NCBI RefSeq assembly: GCF_001152565.1
Contig: NZ_CQAZ01000009.1
Location: 27,081-91,080, forward strand
Reading direction: 5' to 3'
DNA: 64,000 bases
From: Yersinia pekkanenii
GTDB lineage: Bacteria > Pseudomonadota > Gammaproteobacteria > Enterobacterales > Enterobacteriaceae
A program made the translations under genes and the position numbers. This document shows, in pieces, positions 1-7,832 of the stretch (positions within the stretch are counted from its first letter, which is position 1; every line of letters begins with the position of its first letter). Below the pieces are notes generated by a model. That model did not search any database and had not been told where the DNA came from. It was given only the letters and a program-made list of their open reading frames with translations.

Positions 1-348
1 TGCATGCGGAAAAGGCACAATAGTCACTGGCGGCGCAGTTTGCGGCGGCGTTTTCTGCCCATGAAACTGCAACAATACATCAAGCAGTTGCTGGTTCTGT
101 TCATCGGTTGGTGGCTGCATGGTCACATCACTCGCAACGTTGTTACCATCAAACCGGGCAATCAAATCCATCACCACCGCCGGCCGCAACGAGATAGGCT
201 GATGTGGCTCCCATACCTGCAACAGCACATCATCAAATGCCGTCAGAGAGTGTAAACCACCTTCATCGGCATTGCCGTCGATCGGCGTACTCCCCGCATC
301 CGTTGCCCGTTGGCTGCCCACCTGAGCAAAGCCCGTTAATGTGATCAC
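1..348 (-). CDS. lafE: LafE / FliK-like hook-length control protein, N-terminal part (cut by window edge)
   Basis: The minus strand is open without a stop from a GTG at 348-346 to the window edge (116 codons). The GTG overlaps the stop of the preceding gene as GTGA, and GGAGGGAGCGAG lies just upstream as ribosome binding site. The visible part begins MITLTGFAQVG and is rich in Gln, Pro and Asp, as FliK N-termini are; the conserved C-terminal domain is not in the window. The assignment rests mainly on position: in the Flag-2 loci I know, the order is lafA-B-C-D-E, with lafE being the FliK counterpart. FliK is exported during hook assembly, measures the hook and switches FlhB to filament export. 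Confidence 0.6.
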   Translation of the reverse strand, partial: MITLTGFAQVGSQRATDAGSTPIDGNADEGGLHSLTAFDDVLLQVWEPHQPISLRPAVVMDLIARFDGNNVASDVTMQPPTDEQNQQLLDVLLQFHGQKTPPQTAPPVTIVPFPHA

Positions 349-674
349 CTCGCTCCCTCCTCGCGCGCCATCTCCTGATAGGCAGCAATGGCTATCATCG
401 CATAGGCGGTGATACCTTCTTGCCGGTTACGTCTATTCTCCATATCTGCTTTAAGGGTTAGTTGATATGCCTGACAACGTTCTAGAGCGCGTTGGTGACT
501 GTGCTTTAACTTTCTCAATAGTTGAGCTTCAGCGGGCAGTATTTCCTGATCCGCGATGGCACTCAGCATTTGAGCAACACGGTCATCCAACTGCTGTAAA
601 TGTGCCCAATTTTGCTGTTGACTCGCACAATCCAACTCCATAGCCAACTCATCAGCGACAGAAATAATGGTCAT
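345..674 (-). CDS. lafD: LafD, FliT-like flagellar chaperone
   Basis: This 109-residue, almost wholly alpha-helical, Gln/Leu/Ala-rich protein starts one base after the fliS stop and overlaps the next gene by 4 bp. Size, helical character and place directly after fliS match FliT and the lafD gene of Flag-2. FliT-type proteins are cytoplasmic chaperones for the cap protein FliD. Sequence identity with classical FliT is too low for me to see a diagnostic motif, so the function is inferred from context. It is translated within the fliD-fliS-lafD-lafE unit that begins at the sigma-54 promoter before fliD. Confidence 0.6.
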   Translation of the reverse strand: MTIISVADELAMELDCASQQQNWAHLQQLDDRVAQMLSAIADQEILPAEAQLLRKLKHSHQRALERCQAYQLTLKADMENRRNRQEGITAYAMIAIAAYQEMAREEGAR

Positions 675-675
675 A

Positions 676-1056
676 TTAATGTTTCATTCCTTCCCAGCCT
701 TGATATAAGGCAGATAAAATACCTTCTACTTCAGAAATAATTTCAATAGAAAGTTGATTACTTGCCTCATATAAACGGTAAACACAATATTCATAGAGTT
801 TGCTAATAGTGATAGATAAATCACCACCGTCTTCATAATTAAGTACACTGGTCAAGCCATTAAGAATGTTAATACATTTGTTAATACTCTTAACTTTAAG
901 TTCATAACGTCCGGCGTCAATATGCCCTTTAGCCCGGATTAACTCATCCTTTAGACCATCAAATAGCATCATGACCAGTTGATGTGGTGTTGCCGCTGCG
1001 GCCTGAATAGCAATATCTGTCTGTTGATATAATCCTACCGTCGGTTCTTTATACAT
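676..1056 (-). CDS. fliS: FliS, flagellin export chaperone (Flag-2 LafC)
   Basis: The 126-residue protein has the FliS hallmarks: an N-terminal MYKEPTVGLYQQTDI segment, then TPHQLVMMLFDGL around residues 23-35, and a long helical bundle. FliS binds the disordered C-terminal end of flagellin in the cytoplasm, prevents premature polymerisation and hands it to the export gate. GAGTGAGAT precedes the ATG closely and supports this start. It lies 12 bp after fliD in the same transcription unit. The length is typical for the family (about 125-135). Confidence 0.93.
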   Translation of the reverse strand: MYKEPTVGLYQQTDIAIQAAAATPHQLVMMLFDGLKDELIRAKGHIDAGRYELKVKSINKCINILNGLTSVLNYEDGGDLSITISKLYEYCVYRLYEASNQLSIEIISEVEGILSALYQGWEGMKH

Positions 1057-1068
1057 ATCTCACTCTCT

Positions 1069-2343
1069 TTATCTCTTCTCTTTTTCAGGTTTAAACAGTT
1101 CCAGGGTAGAGGTCAACTTGGTGATTAAATTATTTATTTTACTAAACTTCGTTAAATTAGCTTCGTACGAACGCTTATGATCAGCCTTTATAGCCTCGAT
1201 ATCACTATCAACACTTTTAATATCTCTGGCCAATCGGTCATTATCTAGTTTAAGTAAACCTGAGGTGGAGTCTATATAAGGTTTTAATGCATCGCTTAAC
1301 TTATCGATCAATCCATCTTTAGCATTAAAAAATTCACTGAAATGTTTGCTGTCGGTTTTCAAGACTTCATTCAGCCTCTTACTGTTGATGAGTAATTCCC
1401 CATCTCGCCCTCTATCAATACCAAAAGAAGCAATATTCTTTCCATCAACAGAATATTTGATAATTCCATTTAACATTACATTGATCGCATTGGCATTGGA
1501 TACCGAGGAGGAAGATTCGGTTACTTGTTGCAGCTTATTAAACGTAGCAATAAACGTTTTAACTTGCTCTTCACTGGCTTCAGTGTCTGTTGCCACCGTC
1601 ACACCAACCACGGTATTTTCTTGCTTTAATTGAATAGAAATACCTTCAATAGCTTTATCCAGAATATTACTATCATGCGTTATTTTTATGCCTGACGTTT
1701 TTGCGCCTAACCAAACCAACGCATCTTGTCCTTCAACAATTTTTTTGGCGGTGGCGCTAATTTTTGCGGCTAAATCAGTAAGATCAATTTTATTAGCGGC
1801 ACCACTTTTATGACTGTTCAAGGTCAATACAACCTCACCGCCGGTACGAACCAGCGTGGCACTTACCCCTTGCCCGTCGCTATTTTTAGCATTATCACTG
1901 GCATCATTAATCGCATTAGTCAGCTCTTCAATGCTATTGACTGCGGTAAGATCAATTGTCAGGTCAAGGCTACCCACTGATAACGTGATATCTCCCTGTG
2001 CCGCTTTCAGGGCATTATTATCAATACGCTCTAATGCCAGATGATCTGTTTTCGCCAATTTTTCGATAAATAAATCATACTGACCTTTCGCGGCTTTAGC
2101 TGTGGCGCTGACATTAATCGCCTTATCATCACTACTGGTTGCCTTGACTTGCAGTAGCCCATTGTTGCGTTGGTTTACTCTATTCAGGGTGGAACGAAAA
2201 TCTGTCACCGCCGTTTCTAATTTATTAACATCGGCTTTTTGGGCGCTAATCTGTTTTTTCTGGTTTTCTAACTTAGATTCTCTTTTGGCAAACATTTTAT
2301 CTGCGCTGAGTGTGGCCATTCTTTCTGCATCAATCTCTAACAT
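1069..2343 (-). CDS. fliD: FliD, flagellar filament cap / hook-associated protein 2 (Flag-2 LafB)
   Basis: The product is 424 residues. It has coiled-coil ends (residues about 15-45 and 385-420) around a beta-rich middle containing KGQYDLFIEKLAKTDHLA, as in FliD. FliD forms the cap at the filament tip and guides flagellin insertion. I place the start at the ATG at 2343, preceded by CGAGGACATATC. A longer in-frame start at 2394 exists but would put the sigma-54 promoter (2375-2390) inside the coding region. Salmonella FliD is somewhat longer (467), so this is a compact version. It is the first gene of the unit that continues into fliS, lafD and lafE. Confidence 0.92.
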   Translation of the reverse strand: MLEIDAERMATLSADKMFAKRESKLENQKKQISAQKADVNKLETAVTDFRSTLNRVNQRNNGLLQVKATSSDDKAINVSATAKAAKGQYDLFIEKLAKTDHLALERIDNNALKAAQGDITLSVGSLDLTIDLTAVNSIEELTNAINDASDNAKNSDGQGVSATLVRTGGEVVLTLNSHKSGAANKIDLTDLAAKISATAKKIVEGQDALVWLGAKTSGIKITHDSNILDKAIEGISIQLKQENTVVGVTVATDTEASEEQVKTFIATFNKLQQVTESSSSVSNANAINVMLNGIIKYSVDGKNIASFGIDRGRDGELLINSKRLNEVLKTDSKHFSEFFNAKDGLIDKLSDALKPYIDSTSGLLKLDNDRLARDIKSVDSDIEAIKADHKRSYEANLTKFSKINNLITKLTSTLELFKPEKEKR

Positions 2344-2374
2344 GATATGTCCTCGTGTTTTATATCTGTTTAAA

Positions 2375-2390
2375 AGCAAAATACATGCCA
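2375..2390 (-). promoter_or_regulatory. sigma-54 promoter of the fliD-fliS-lafD-lafE unit
   Basis: Read on the minus strand the sequence is TGGCATG-TATT-TTGCT. The -24 GG and -12 GC are separated by exactly 10 bases, and this matches the sigma-54 consensus TGGCACG-N4-TTGCW except for one C-to-T change. It lies about 32 bases upstream of the fliD ATG. The cluster encodes its own sigma-54 activator, LafK, which makes the match more credible. Confidence 0.7.
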
Positions 2391-2481
2391 ACAATTAACA
2401 CATTGATATTTAGTGAATTAATATTAATGTGGGAAATAAAATTTCCCTTTATTTCATACATCAGGAAATAATCGGCAGTTC

Positions 2482-2510
2482 AAAAAAATACCGCTCCGAA
2501 AAGCGGTATT
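2482..2510 (-). terminator. Rho-independent terminator of lafA (flagellin)
   Basis: On the minus strand a 9-bp perfect stem, AATACCGCT paired with AGCGGTATT, encloses a 6-base loop and runs into seven T residues. It begins about 18 bases after the flagellin stop codon. It would end a monocistronic flagellin transcript before fliD. Confidence 0.88.
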
Positions 2511-2528
2511 GATTCATTGTCGCGTCAA

Positions 2529-3713
2529 TTAACCTTGCAGTAAGGTTGAAATCAACTGAGTGGAGTTGTTGGCTTTTTTCAACATCATTACACTTGATTG
2601 CATCAACATTTCACTTTGCGCATGGTTTTTCATCTCATCAGCAAAATCGGTATCTTTGATGCTGCCCAGCGCCTGCTCGGTGTTGCTGATCATGTTGTCC
2701 AGGTTGTTAGAGGAAGATTGCAGGCGGTTTTGGTTCGCACCCAACGTGGCACGGAAGGCACCATAAGCATCAATCACTTGCGACAGTTTTTCATCCGCCG
2801 CCATCGCCAAATCTTTATCACCCAGTCTCAGGTTCATAACACCACCACCGACACCATTATTGGCGGCGAAATCTGCTGCTGCGGTTTCAGCTTTGGTATG
2901 TTCAGCGGTGAGATAAGCAACAGCAGCATCTACGCTGGCAAGCTGTGCTACAGTGGGAGTACTACCGATAGCAATGTTTTGCGCTGCGACAGTCTGCCCC
3001 TGCGCATCTTTATACTCAGGAATAGTGATGGCAACGGTTGTAGCCGTACCCACAGCTAACCCCGTTTTGGCGGTATCAGCATCATCTTTAGCGGTCTTGG
3101 CGGCATCAGTTGCATCATTCAAGGCTTTCAACGCTTGCTGTGCTTGCGTCCCGGTAGCATTTGCAACCAGTGGCACGCTCGCTTCTGTCACACTTTTAGT
3201 CAGATCTTCAATCACGCTGTCCAGATTTAATCTCAGGCTTGAATCTGCATTGGTGCCGCTCTGGAAATTCAATTCCTTACGCATTTTTCCACCCGCAGCA
3301 AACAGCTTCTCGGAGTTATATTCGGTGTTATTCAGTGCATTCTGTAGCTCTTTACCCAACTCGGTAAATTCTTTCTGAATGGCTTCGCGGTCTGCCGCTG
3401 AGTTGGTATCATTCGCCGCCTGCGTTGCCAGCTTCTTCATCGCATTCAATGTCTTGACTGACTCCGCCAGGCCACCGTCGGCAATTTGCAGCATAGCAAT
3501 GGATTCCTGAATGTTCTGCTTTGCCTGGCCCATACCATTCAACAACTTTTCCATGCGGTTGGTGATCTGTAAGCCTGCCGCATTATCCGCTGGCGAATTA
3601 ATACGGAAACCGGTGGACAGACGCTGTGAAGACTGCGCATTGGACAGATTTGCCTTACTTAAACTGTTGATCGCCGTTTTAGCAGAAATATTAGTATGGA
3701 TAGAAAGTGCCAT
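2529..3713 (-). CDS. lafA: Lateral-type flagellin (Flag-2 LafA)
   Basis: The product is 394 residues. The N-terminal D0/D1 region (residues 1-150) contains SSQRLSTGFRINSPADNAAGL; the C-terminal region contains GANQNRLQSSSNNLDNMISN and ends in helical D0 (ISTLLQG). Both are conserved flagellin signatures. Residues about 165-290 form the surface-exposed variable part, here unusually Ala/Thr/Asp-rich. The protein polymerises into the filament after export through the FlhA/FlhB gate with help from FliS. AGGAG lies 10 bases before the ATG. A strong terminator follows, so the gene is probably transcribed alone. I could not find a convincing sigma-28 promoter in the upstream region by eye. Confidence 0.95.
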   Translation of the reverse strand: MALSIHTNISAKTAINSLSKANLSNAQSSQRLSTGFRINSPADNAAGLQITNRMEKLLNGMGQAKQNIQESIAMLQIADGGLAESVKTLNAMKKLATQAANDTNSAADREAIQKEFTELGKELQNALNNTEYNSEKLFAAGGKMRKELNFQSGTNADSSLRLNLDSVIEDLTKSVTEASVPLVANATGTQAQQALKALNDATDAAKTAKDDADTAKTGLAVGTATTVAITIPEYKDAQGQTVAAQNIAIGSTPTVAQLASVDAAVAYLTAEHTKAETAAADFAANNGVGGGVMNLRLGDKDLAMAADEKLSQVIDAYGAFRATLGANQNRLQSSSNNLDNMISNTEQALGSIKDTDFADEMKNHAQSEMLMQSSVMMLKKANNSTQLISTLLQG

Positions 3714-4281
3714 GAGGGTAATTCTCCTGAATTCCGGGGCTAACGGTTAGCGCCCGTGGTATCAGAATTAAGCGACACGACAGATGGTGAAATTAAGCCT
3801 GAAGGGTAATTTTTTGCCACGCTTTTTTCTTTTCTTTATTAGGTTCTGTATTTGCTGAATGAGTTATTCTGTTGGCGCTTAAGAAACAAATTAACGACAC
3901 GGCAATGGAATAAATCAAATTATTATTTGATAATTCCGATTAATTATTCACTTTTGCATAATGGTATAGCATTGATTTTAATTTTCCTGCCGCGAATACC
4001 CATAAAAATTAAAGAGGTTAATAAAACAAAAGTCTCACCTAACTATCAGAAAATAAATGATTTTATTAATTTATTGCTTATGTTCTCTGGTTTAGTTAAT
4101 AATACTGCAGGCCAAACCATTGGAGCATTATGCTTTAATTTGTTAATTAACTAGGAAATATTCTCATAAATTGGCATTTTATGCTGAAAAGAAAGATTCA
4201 AACCCTAGATATGGTTTAAAAAACACCCAATAATTATGGGCACTCCACTACCATTTTTAATGGATTGATTAAAAAAACAAT
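3714..4281. other. Divergent intergenic region between lafA and the lafZ-like regulator
   Basis: About 570 bases lie between the divergent flagellin and membrane-regulator genes. The stretch is AT-rich, with several TTAATT/AATTAA runs, including a GTTAATTAAC palindrome near 4143. It must hold the promoters of both genes, but no sigma-54 or clean sigma-28 element is visible. A 100-codon plus-strand frame here (from 3852) looks random. Its position makes it the likeliest binding region for the adjacent winged-helix regulator (inference). Confidence 0.5.
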
Positions 4282-5265
4282 ATGAAAAACCGCACTTACA
4301 CAGTGAATAATTGGTCAATTGACCTGACCTCCGGTTTTATCACACACCGGGATATGCAAGAAACAAAGCGCCTGGGTGAGTACCAATTAAAATTGATCAC
4401 CGTTCTGCTGGAACATGTCGGTGAGATTTTATCCCGTGACGAATTAACCAATCTGGTATGGAAACGCCGGGTCATTGGCAATAATAGCCTGCCCAATGCT
4501 ATTCACACCTTACGCGTGGCACTGGGTGATGAAAATAAGCAGCAGAGCATTATTCAGACTATCCCCAAAATGGGCTACCTGTTAGATCCTGCTTTTTGCG
4601 AAATAACAGAATATGACATAGAAGAAGGAATAAAAGAGTCGATAGAACAGAGCCAGCCCCATGCTGATGCAATGATGGCGCAGGAAACACCATCACCGCC
4701 TGCATTCAACGCCACTTCACGTGAAAATACCCCAACAGCAGAAACCTCACCACCACCAGCGGCGCAAACTCACCATCACTCTCCCACTTTAATGCCCAGG
4801 GTCACCGATCCGGCCAAACCACGGCGGATTTTAGGGCGCAGGCATCTGTTTGTCGCTCTGCTGTTAGTTGCAGTGATTATTGCTGGCCTTAGCCATTTGT
4901 TACGTCATTCGCCGCAAGGGCCACAGTATCACGCCATCGAACAAGACCAAGGGACATTCAGTAATATTAATCTGTTCCAATTAGTGGATGCCCAGTTATC
5001 GCAGCAGCAGGATGAAACCCTTAATCCGCGAATAAAGGACACACTCTATACACTCAATAAGCAGATTAAATCTAACGATACTCATATCAATATTTACTAT
5101 TACGTGTCGCTGCGGCGGCTGGACTTTACGTTTATGGTAGAAAATCAATGTACCAAGAAGCAGCTCAGTATGACCATTTATCATTGGCGTCAGAACGATC
5201 AGTTACTGAATAATTTGATTTACCGTGAGATGGAGAGAAAGATTAATGAAATGGATAACTGCTAA
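4282..5265 (+). CDS. lafZ: LafZ-like transmembrane winged-helix regulator (ToxR/CadC type)
   Basis: The 327-residue protein has three parts. Residues about 5-105 form an OmpR/PhoB-type winged helix (LVWKRRVIGNNSLPNAIHTL and IQTIPKMGYLL are the recognition-helix and wing signatures). Residues about 120-180 are a Pro/Thr/Ser/His-rich linker. One membrane helix follows (188-207), then a periplasmic domain of about 120 residues. This is the ToxR/CadC layout, in which a membrane-bound protein binds DNA on the inside and senses on the outside. E. coli Flag-2 has a transmembrane regulator gene (lafZ) in the same place, between lafW and lafA. The next gene overlaps its 3' end by 20 bp, so the two are co-translated. 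The gene probably controls the divergent flagellin gene (inference). Confidence 0.75.
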   Translation: MKNRTYTVNNWSIDLTSGFITHRDMQETKRLGEYQLKLITVLLEHVGEILSRDELTNLVWKRRVIGNNSLPNAIHTLRVALGDENKQQSIIQTIPKMGYLLDPAFCEITEYDIEEGIKESIEQSQPHADAMMAQETPSPPAFNATSRENTPTAETSPPPAAQTHHHSPTLMPRVTDPAKPRRILGRRHLFVALLLVAVIIAGLSHLLRHSPQGPQYHAIEQDQGTFSNINLFQLVDAQLSQQQDETLNPRIKDTLYTLNKQIKSNDTHINIYYYVSLRRLDFTFMVENQCTKKQLSMTIYHWRQNDQLLNNLIYREMERKINEMDNC

Positions 5266-5692
5266 AAGCAGCATGCTGTTATTGCTATTGGGGCTTTGTT
5301 TGTCACTTGCCGCTTTCGCTACTTCAGAATTAAAAGAAAAACCTGCATCTCTTCAGGGGCAATTTCAAATGGGTTTTTATGACTTACTGTCGCAACAGAA
5401 AGAAGTCTACGATGCACGTATTAGTGCCGTTCAAGGCGGGTACATCAGTACTATCACCAACCCAAACGATAACCGATTTATATTTAAAGGGAAGTTTACT
5501 GAGGAAACAGCAAAAAACGAGCAGTTAAGTTACCACTACAGCCCGATATTTTTTAATAATCCGACGTCGGGAAAGATGATTGATGGCTTGCTGGATTATC
5601 TCACCCATAACACGATATTTATGACGCCAATGGTGGTAGCAGGCCAGCCATTATTAGTCGGACAAAGTGGTATTATTTTGAGTGAAAAGTGA
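5246..5692 (+). CDS. Small exported partner protein of the LafZ-like regulator
   Basis: The 148-residue product starts with a clear signal peptide (MKWITAKSSMLLLLLGLCLS, probable cleavage after AFA near residue 25), followed by a soluble domain of about 120 residues. GGAGAGAAAG precedes the ATG at 5246, and the gene overlaps the regulator by 20 bp. I do not recognise a named family. Regulator plus overlapping exported protein is the architecture of ToxR/ToxS and PsaE/PsaF, where the second protein stabilises or tunes the periplasmic domain of the first. By analogy this could play that role; there is no sequence proof. Confidence 0.65.
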   Translation: MKWITAKSSMLLLLLGLCLSLAAFATSELKEKPASLQGQFQMGFYDLLSQQKEVYDARISAVQGGYISTITNPNDNRFIFKGKFTEETAKNEQLSYHYSPIFFNNPTSGKMIDGLLDYLTHNTIFMTPMVVAGQPLLVGQSGIILSEK

Positions 5693-5865
5693 GAGGAGAT
5701 ATTAGCCTCCCCTCTGAATAGCGTCTGAGGTAAAGTTGTGGCGGCAGTAGGTACGCGGATTAATACCGGTCATTGTTGGGATAATGACATTAGAATTGGC
5801 CGCTTTAACTGACTGTAATCCTAATGGTTTGGGCTATAGATCAATCAGCTACCAATGAATTACAT

Positions 5866-6880
5866 TCAACTTTCCAATAGATTTCTCACCATCGAATTAC
5901 GCCCGCTCCCCTGTACAACCAGTATATTAGCCCACATAGCGTACTGCCCTTGCGCCAACTTGCTGGCTAACACTTCCGCTGCCATTTGTGCTGAATGTGG
6001 AACAGGAAAACTAGACATGCTGTTGATTTGTAGGTTGATATTTCTCTTATGTTCGCTTAGTTTACTCATCTGCTCGGTAATATGGTCCATCGCCTGCTGA
6101 ATACCCACCCGGTGTTTATTCGCTGTCAGTGGGTGTTCTGCTATATCGCGCACCCGATCCTCCAGTACCCTTTCTGGCTGTAATTTCATCGACTGGAATG
6201 TCTCTTGCGAAAAACGTATGCCCCCCCCCCCCCCCCCGGACTTGAAGATCGGCATGAATATCTGCCCAAGACTGTTCATCCACCCGAAATTGCACATTAC
6301 CGTGTGAATCTACCGCTCCGTGGAGACCAAAACGCCCTAACCCATTATTTAAACGTAATAGGTTTTGTGTCGCTGAGGCATCAGCAGATAGTTTTACCGC
6401 GACGATCCGATGCTCGGCCCCCGCCAGAGAAAACAACAGTGTTTCACTCTCTGCCGGTTGTAACAGTTTATCCACCTGGTGCAGATTGAAATTAACTTCT
6501 GTACGCTGATCGGCAACAAAATTAAGTTGTCGATCAATCGTGTTACCTGAAACCGATACACGTTGTTGCAACCAATGCAGTGTTTTGAGCGCCGTGGATT
6601 TTATTTCATTATTATGTCCTTCCTGTTGCAGCACCCGTTGTAATTGTGCGACCTGCAATTCAGTTGTATATAAATACTTTTCCGCTCGTTGTACTGCGGT
6701 GAGTTGCCGATTAAGTTGTACGTTATAACGCAGTGGCTGGTTAGAAATAAACGGTGATTCAGGGAAAGTGGCGTTTTTTGGTACCGAAGTCAGCGAGTCA
6801 GCGCCCTGAAATTTATCAAAACCAGGGAGTCTGGCATTATTTGCCATCTCCCATTGAGTTCTATTGAATCCTACCTGCAT
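5866..6880 (-). pseudogene. lafW: LafW, Flag-2 hook-associated protein gene, out of frame at a G17 tract
   Basis: The minus-strand frame from ATG 6880 runs 254 codons and leaves its natural frame at a run of 17 G (plus-strand C, 6221-6237), ending at 6116. From the tract on, the coding-like sequence continues in another frame to a stop at 5866 (IRFSQETFQSMKL...GRNSMVRNLLES). A tract of 16 or 19 G would join both halves into one protein of about 337 residues. The gene starts 11 bases after flgL and sits where E. coli Flag-2 has lafW. Its exact role is not known to me beyond the name hook-associated protein. The long homopolymer suggests slipped-strand switching rather than simple decay, since the rest of both halves looks intact. 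Confidence 0.75.
6221..6237. repeat. 17-base poly-C/poly-G tract inside lafW
   Basis: Seventeen consecutive C on the plus strand (G on the coding strand) encode a run of glycines. Such tracts are hypermutable by slipped-strand mispairing. With 17 bases lafW is out of frame; a count of 16 or 19 restores it. Length could also be misread in sequencing. Confidence 0.95.
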
Positions 6881-6891
6881 ACCATCCCAGC

Positions 6892-7806
6892 TTAGATTAA
6901 GTTAAAAAGTGACAGTCCATTAATCTGTTTAAACGTCGTGTAGTTGGCGTTGGCAACTGCCATTACGTTTATCAATTCTGAATACGATTCAGCTAAATCA
7001 AGACCACCCAGATTTTCTTGGATAGTTGCATTCGATAACTCCATGTCTTCATGGTTTCTTTTCAGTAATTTACAATGCTTATCTCTAATACCTAACTCAG
7101 TTAATGTTACCCCCATCTGGTCAGAGGTCTTGTCAATCAACCCCATCATTTCATCAATTTTAGTGGTATGGCTGGTCGTAGATAAATTTCCCTGCTTAAT
7201 CTCATCACACAATGTTTTCAATTTATTCAGTACTGCCAGCTCATCCGTAGGATCAGCAAAGGCTGACTGAAGATGCACATTTTCAATAATCTTGACCCCA
7301 TGACCCACCCCGGTTTGGCGGCTATCACTATTACCTTTAAAAACATAAGTATTGTTGGCATCTAATTCAATTGGCTTGGTATTGCTGGCGGTTCCTGAAA
7401 ATAAATAACGACCTTCACTATTTTTTCCGTTTAACTCAGATACCACAGCTTCCAACATGTAGTTCATTTCATCAGCAATTCCGCTGACATCTGTTTGGCT
7501 CTTAACATTATTACTGGCAGCCAGTAGTCTGTCTTTAATCACCACCAACTGTTTATTGATAGCCATAACTCGCCCGGCTTGATGATTAAGGCTGTTAGAT
7601 AATCCATCAATATTATCGGTATGTTGCTTTATATCCGACTGTGCACGGTTTATCTGCATTAGCCGCGTACTGGCTATCGGATCTTCTGAGGGTAGATGAA
7701 TACGTTGCTGCGTCATCATCTGCTGGTTTATCTTTTCCAGTTTCTGATTATGCTGAGAAATAAACCTATTCATCGCTGATAATAATGTTGAGTTACTGAT
7801 TCTCAT
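6892..7806 (-). CDS. flgL: FlgL, hook-filament junction protein 2 (HAP3)
   Basis: The 304-residue protein has the flagellin-like N-terminus of FlgL: MRISNSTLL, QQRIHLPSEDPIASTRLMQ around residues 33-51, and SEGRYLFSGTASNTKPI near 130-147. FlgL joins the FlgK ring to the first flagellin subunits. The length is close to the family norm (about 317). It follows flgK by 26 bp and precedes lafW by 11 bp, so flgK-flgL-lafW form one unit. Confidence 0.93.
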   Translation of the reverse strand: MRISNSTLLSAMNRFISQHNQKLEKINQQMMTQQRIHLPSEDPIASTRLMQINRAQSDIKQHTDNIDGLSNSLNHQAGRVMAINKQLVVIKDRLLAASNNVKSQTDVSGIADEMNYMLEAVVSELNGKNSEGRYLFSGTASNTKPIELDANNTYVFKGNSDSRQTGVGHGVKIIENVHLQSAFADPTDELAVLNKLKTLCDEIKQGNLSTTSHTTKIDEMMGLIDKTSDQMGVTLTELGIRDKHCKLLKRNHEDMELSNATIQENLGGLDLAESYSELINVMAVANANYTTFKQINGLSLFNLI

Positions 7807-7832
7807 TATAACTTCCTTATTATGTTTAATGG

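Noticed and set aside
1..255. 83-codon plus-strand frame at the window start
   Set aside because: It is antisense to the open lafE frame, which has a proper start, ribosome binding site and overlap with lafD.
3714..3860. sigma-28 promoter for lafA
   Set aside because: The best candidate (TTAATTTC ... GTCGCTTAA on the minus strand) matches the TAAAGTTT-N11-GCCGATAA consensus too poorly to claim.
3852..4154. 100-codon plus-strand open frame between lafA and lafZ
   Set aside because: Very AT-rich, no ribosome binding site, amino-acid composition like random AT-rich DNA, and it lies in the regulatory region of two divergent genes.
5866..6297. A separate gene of 143 codons starting at 6297 on the minus strand
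   Set aside because: Its apparent start lies inside the upstream half of lafW; the sequence after the G tract is the natural continuation of lafW in a shifted frame.
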